A DNA stretch of 5,990 nt, taken from the NCBI GenBank assembly GCA_002441525.1, contig DJWH01000112.1:31621-37610 (forward strand), given 5' to 3'. The number at the start of each line of letters is the position of its first letter. Position 1 is the stretch's first letter. The notes under the pieces were generated by a model. It was given only the letters and a program-made list of their open reading frames with translations, searched no databases and was not told the origin of the DNA. Positions 5,958 to 5,990 of the stretch are shown here, one piece after another. The DNA comes from Acholeplasmataceae bacterium UBA6235 (GTDB lineage Bacteria; Bacillota_I; Bacilli_A; Acholeplasmatales; UBA5453). Both the position numbers and the translations under genes were made by a program.

Positions 5958-5990
5958 AAACACATCCTCCATTGAAAGAAGATGTGTTTT
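5957..5990 (+). terminator. Intrinsic terminator after the second diguanylate cyclase gene
   Basis: AAAACACATC (5957-5966) and GATGTGTTTT (5981-5990) form a perfect 10-bp stem around a 14-nt loop, directly overlapping the last base of the TAA stop. The T-run reaches the window edge. The A-run/T-run symmetry means it could act in both directions if a convergent gene lies just beyond. Confidence 0.82.

Overview
The window is about 6 kb of AT-rich, densely packed bacterial DNA. Low-GC Gram-positive features are consistent throughout: strong AGGAGG-type ribosome binding sites, TATAAT promoters, short intrinsic terminators, and a T-box leader controlling an amino-acid gene. TGA acts as a stop (the first diguanylate cyclase gene ends in TGA just before a terminator), and tryptophan is encoded by TGG in long open frames. 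The standard genetic code therefore applies, which excludes Mycoplasma/Spiroplasma-type mollicutes. A Bacillota lineage or an Acholeplasma-like mollicute fits, but I cannot fix the genus from this sequence.

Left part (1-1876): a YaaA-family peroxide-stress protein gene (+) converges on and overlaps by 12 bp a full-length tryptophan synthase beta gene, trpB (-). A long hairpin plus T-tract inside the 3' end of trpB looks like the intrinsic terminator of yaaA.

Centre (1877-2292): this 416-bp gap without a gene is almost fully explained. On the minus strand it holds a promoter with TTGATT/TATAAT at 17-bp spacing, then a roughly 265-nt T-box riboswitch. The riboswitch has a UGG (Trp) specifier, a stem III hairpin, the T-box sequence, an antiterminator and a competing terminator, all upstream of trpB. 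On the plus strand a divergent promoter, overlapped by a 16-bp palindrome, drives the next gene.

Right part (2293-5990): all genes are on the plus strand. They are a nucleotidyltransferase-fold protein, a small membrane protein with a CxxC motif, and two different membrane-bound GGDEF proteins (predicted diguanylate cyclases). The CxxC protein and the first cyclase are 33 bp apart behind one promoter and are probably co-transcribed. The second cyclase has its own promoter and terminator. Both cyclases keep the catalytic motif but lack the RxxD inhibitory site.

How the genes work together: trpB stands alone without trpA beside it and is under tryptophan-tRNA control, which suggests indole salvage or a dispersed pathway. 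The right half is a c-di-GMP signalling block. I see no mobile element, CRISPR array, tRNA or rRNA, and no clear new multi-gene system. The most open lead is the unrecognised CxxC membrane protein paired with a 7TM-type diguanylate cyclase.
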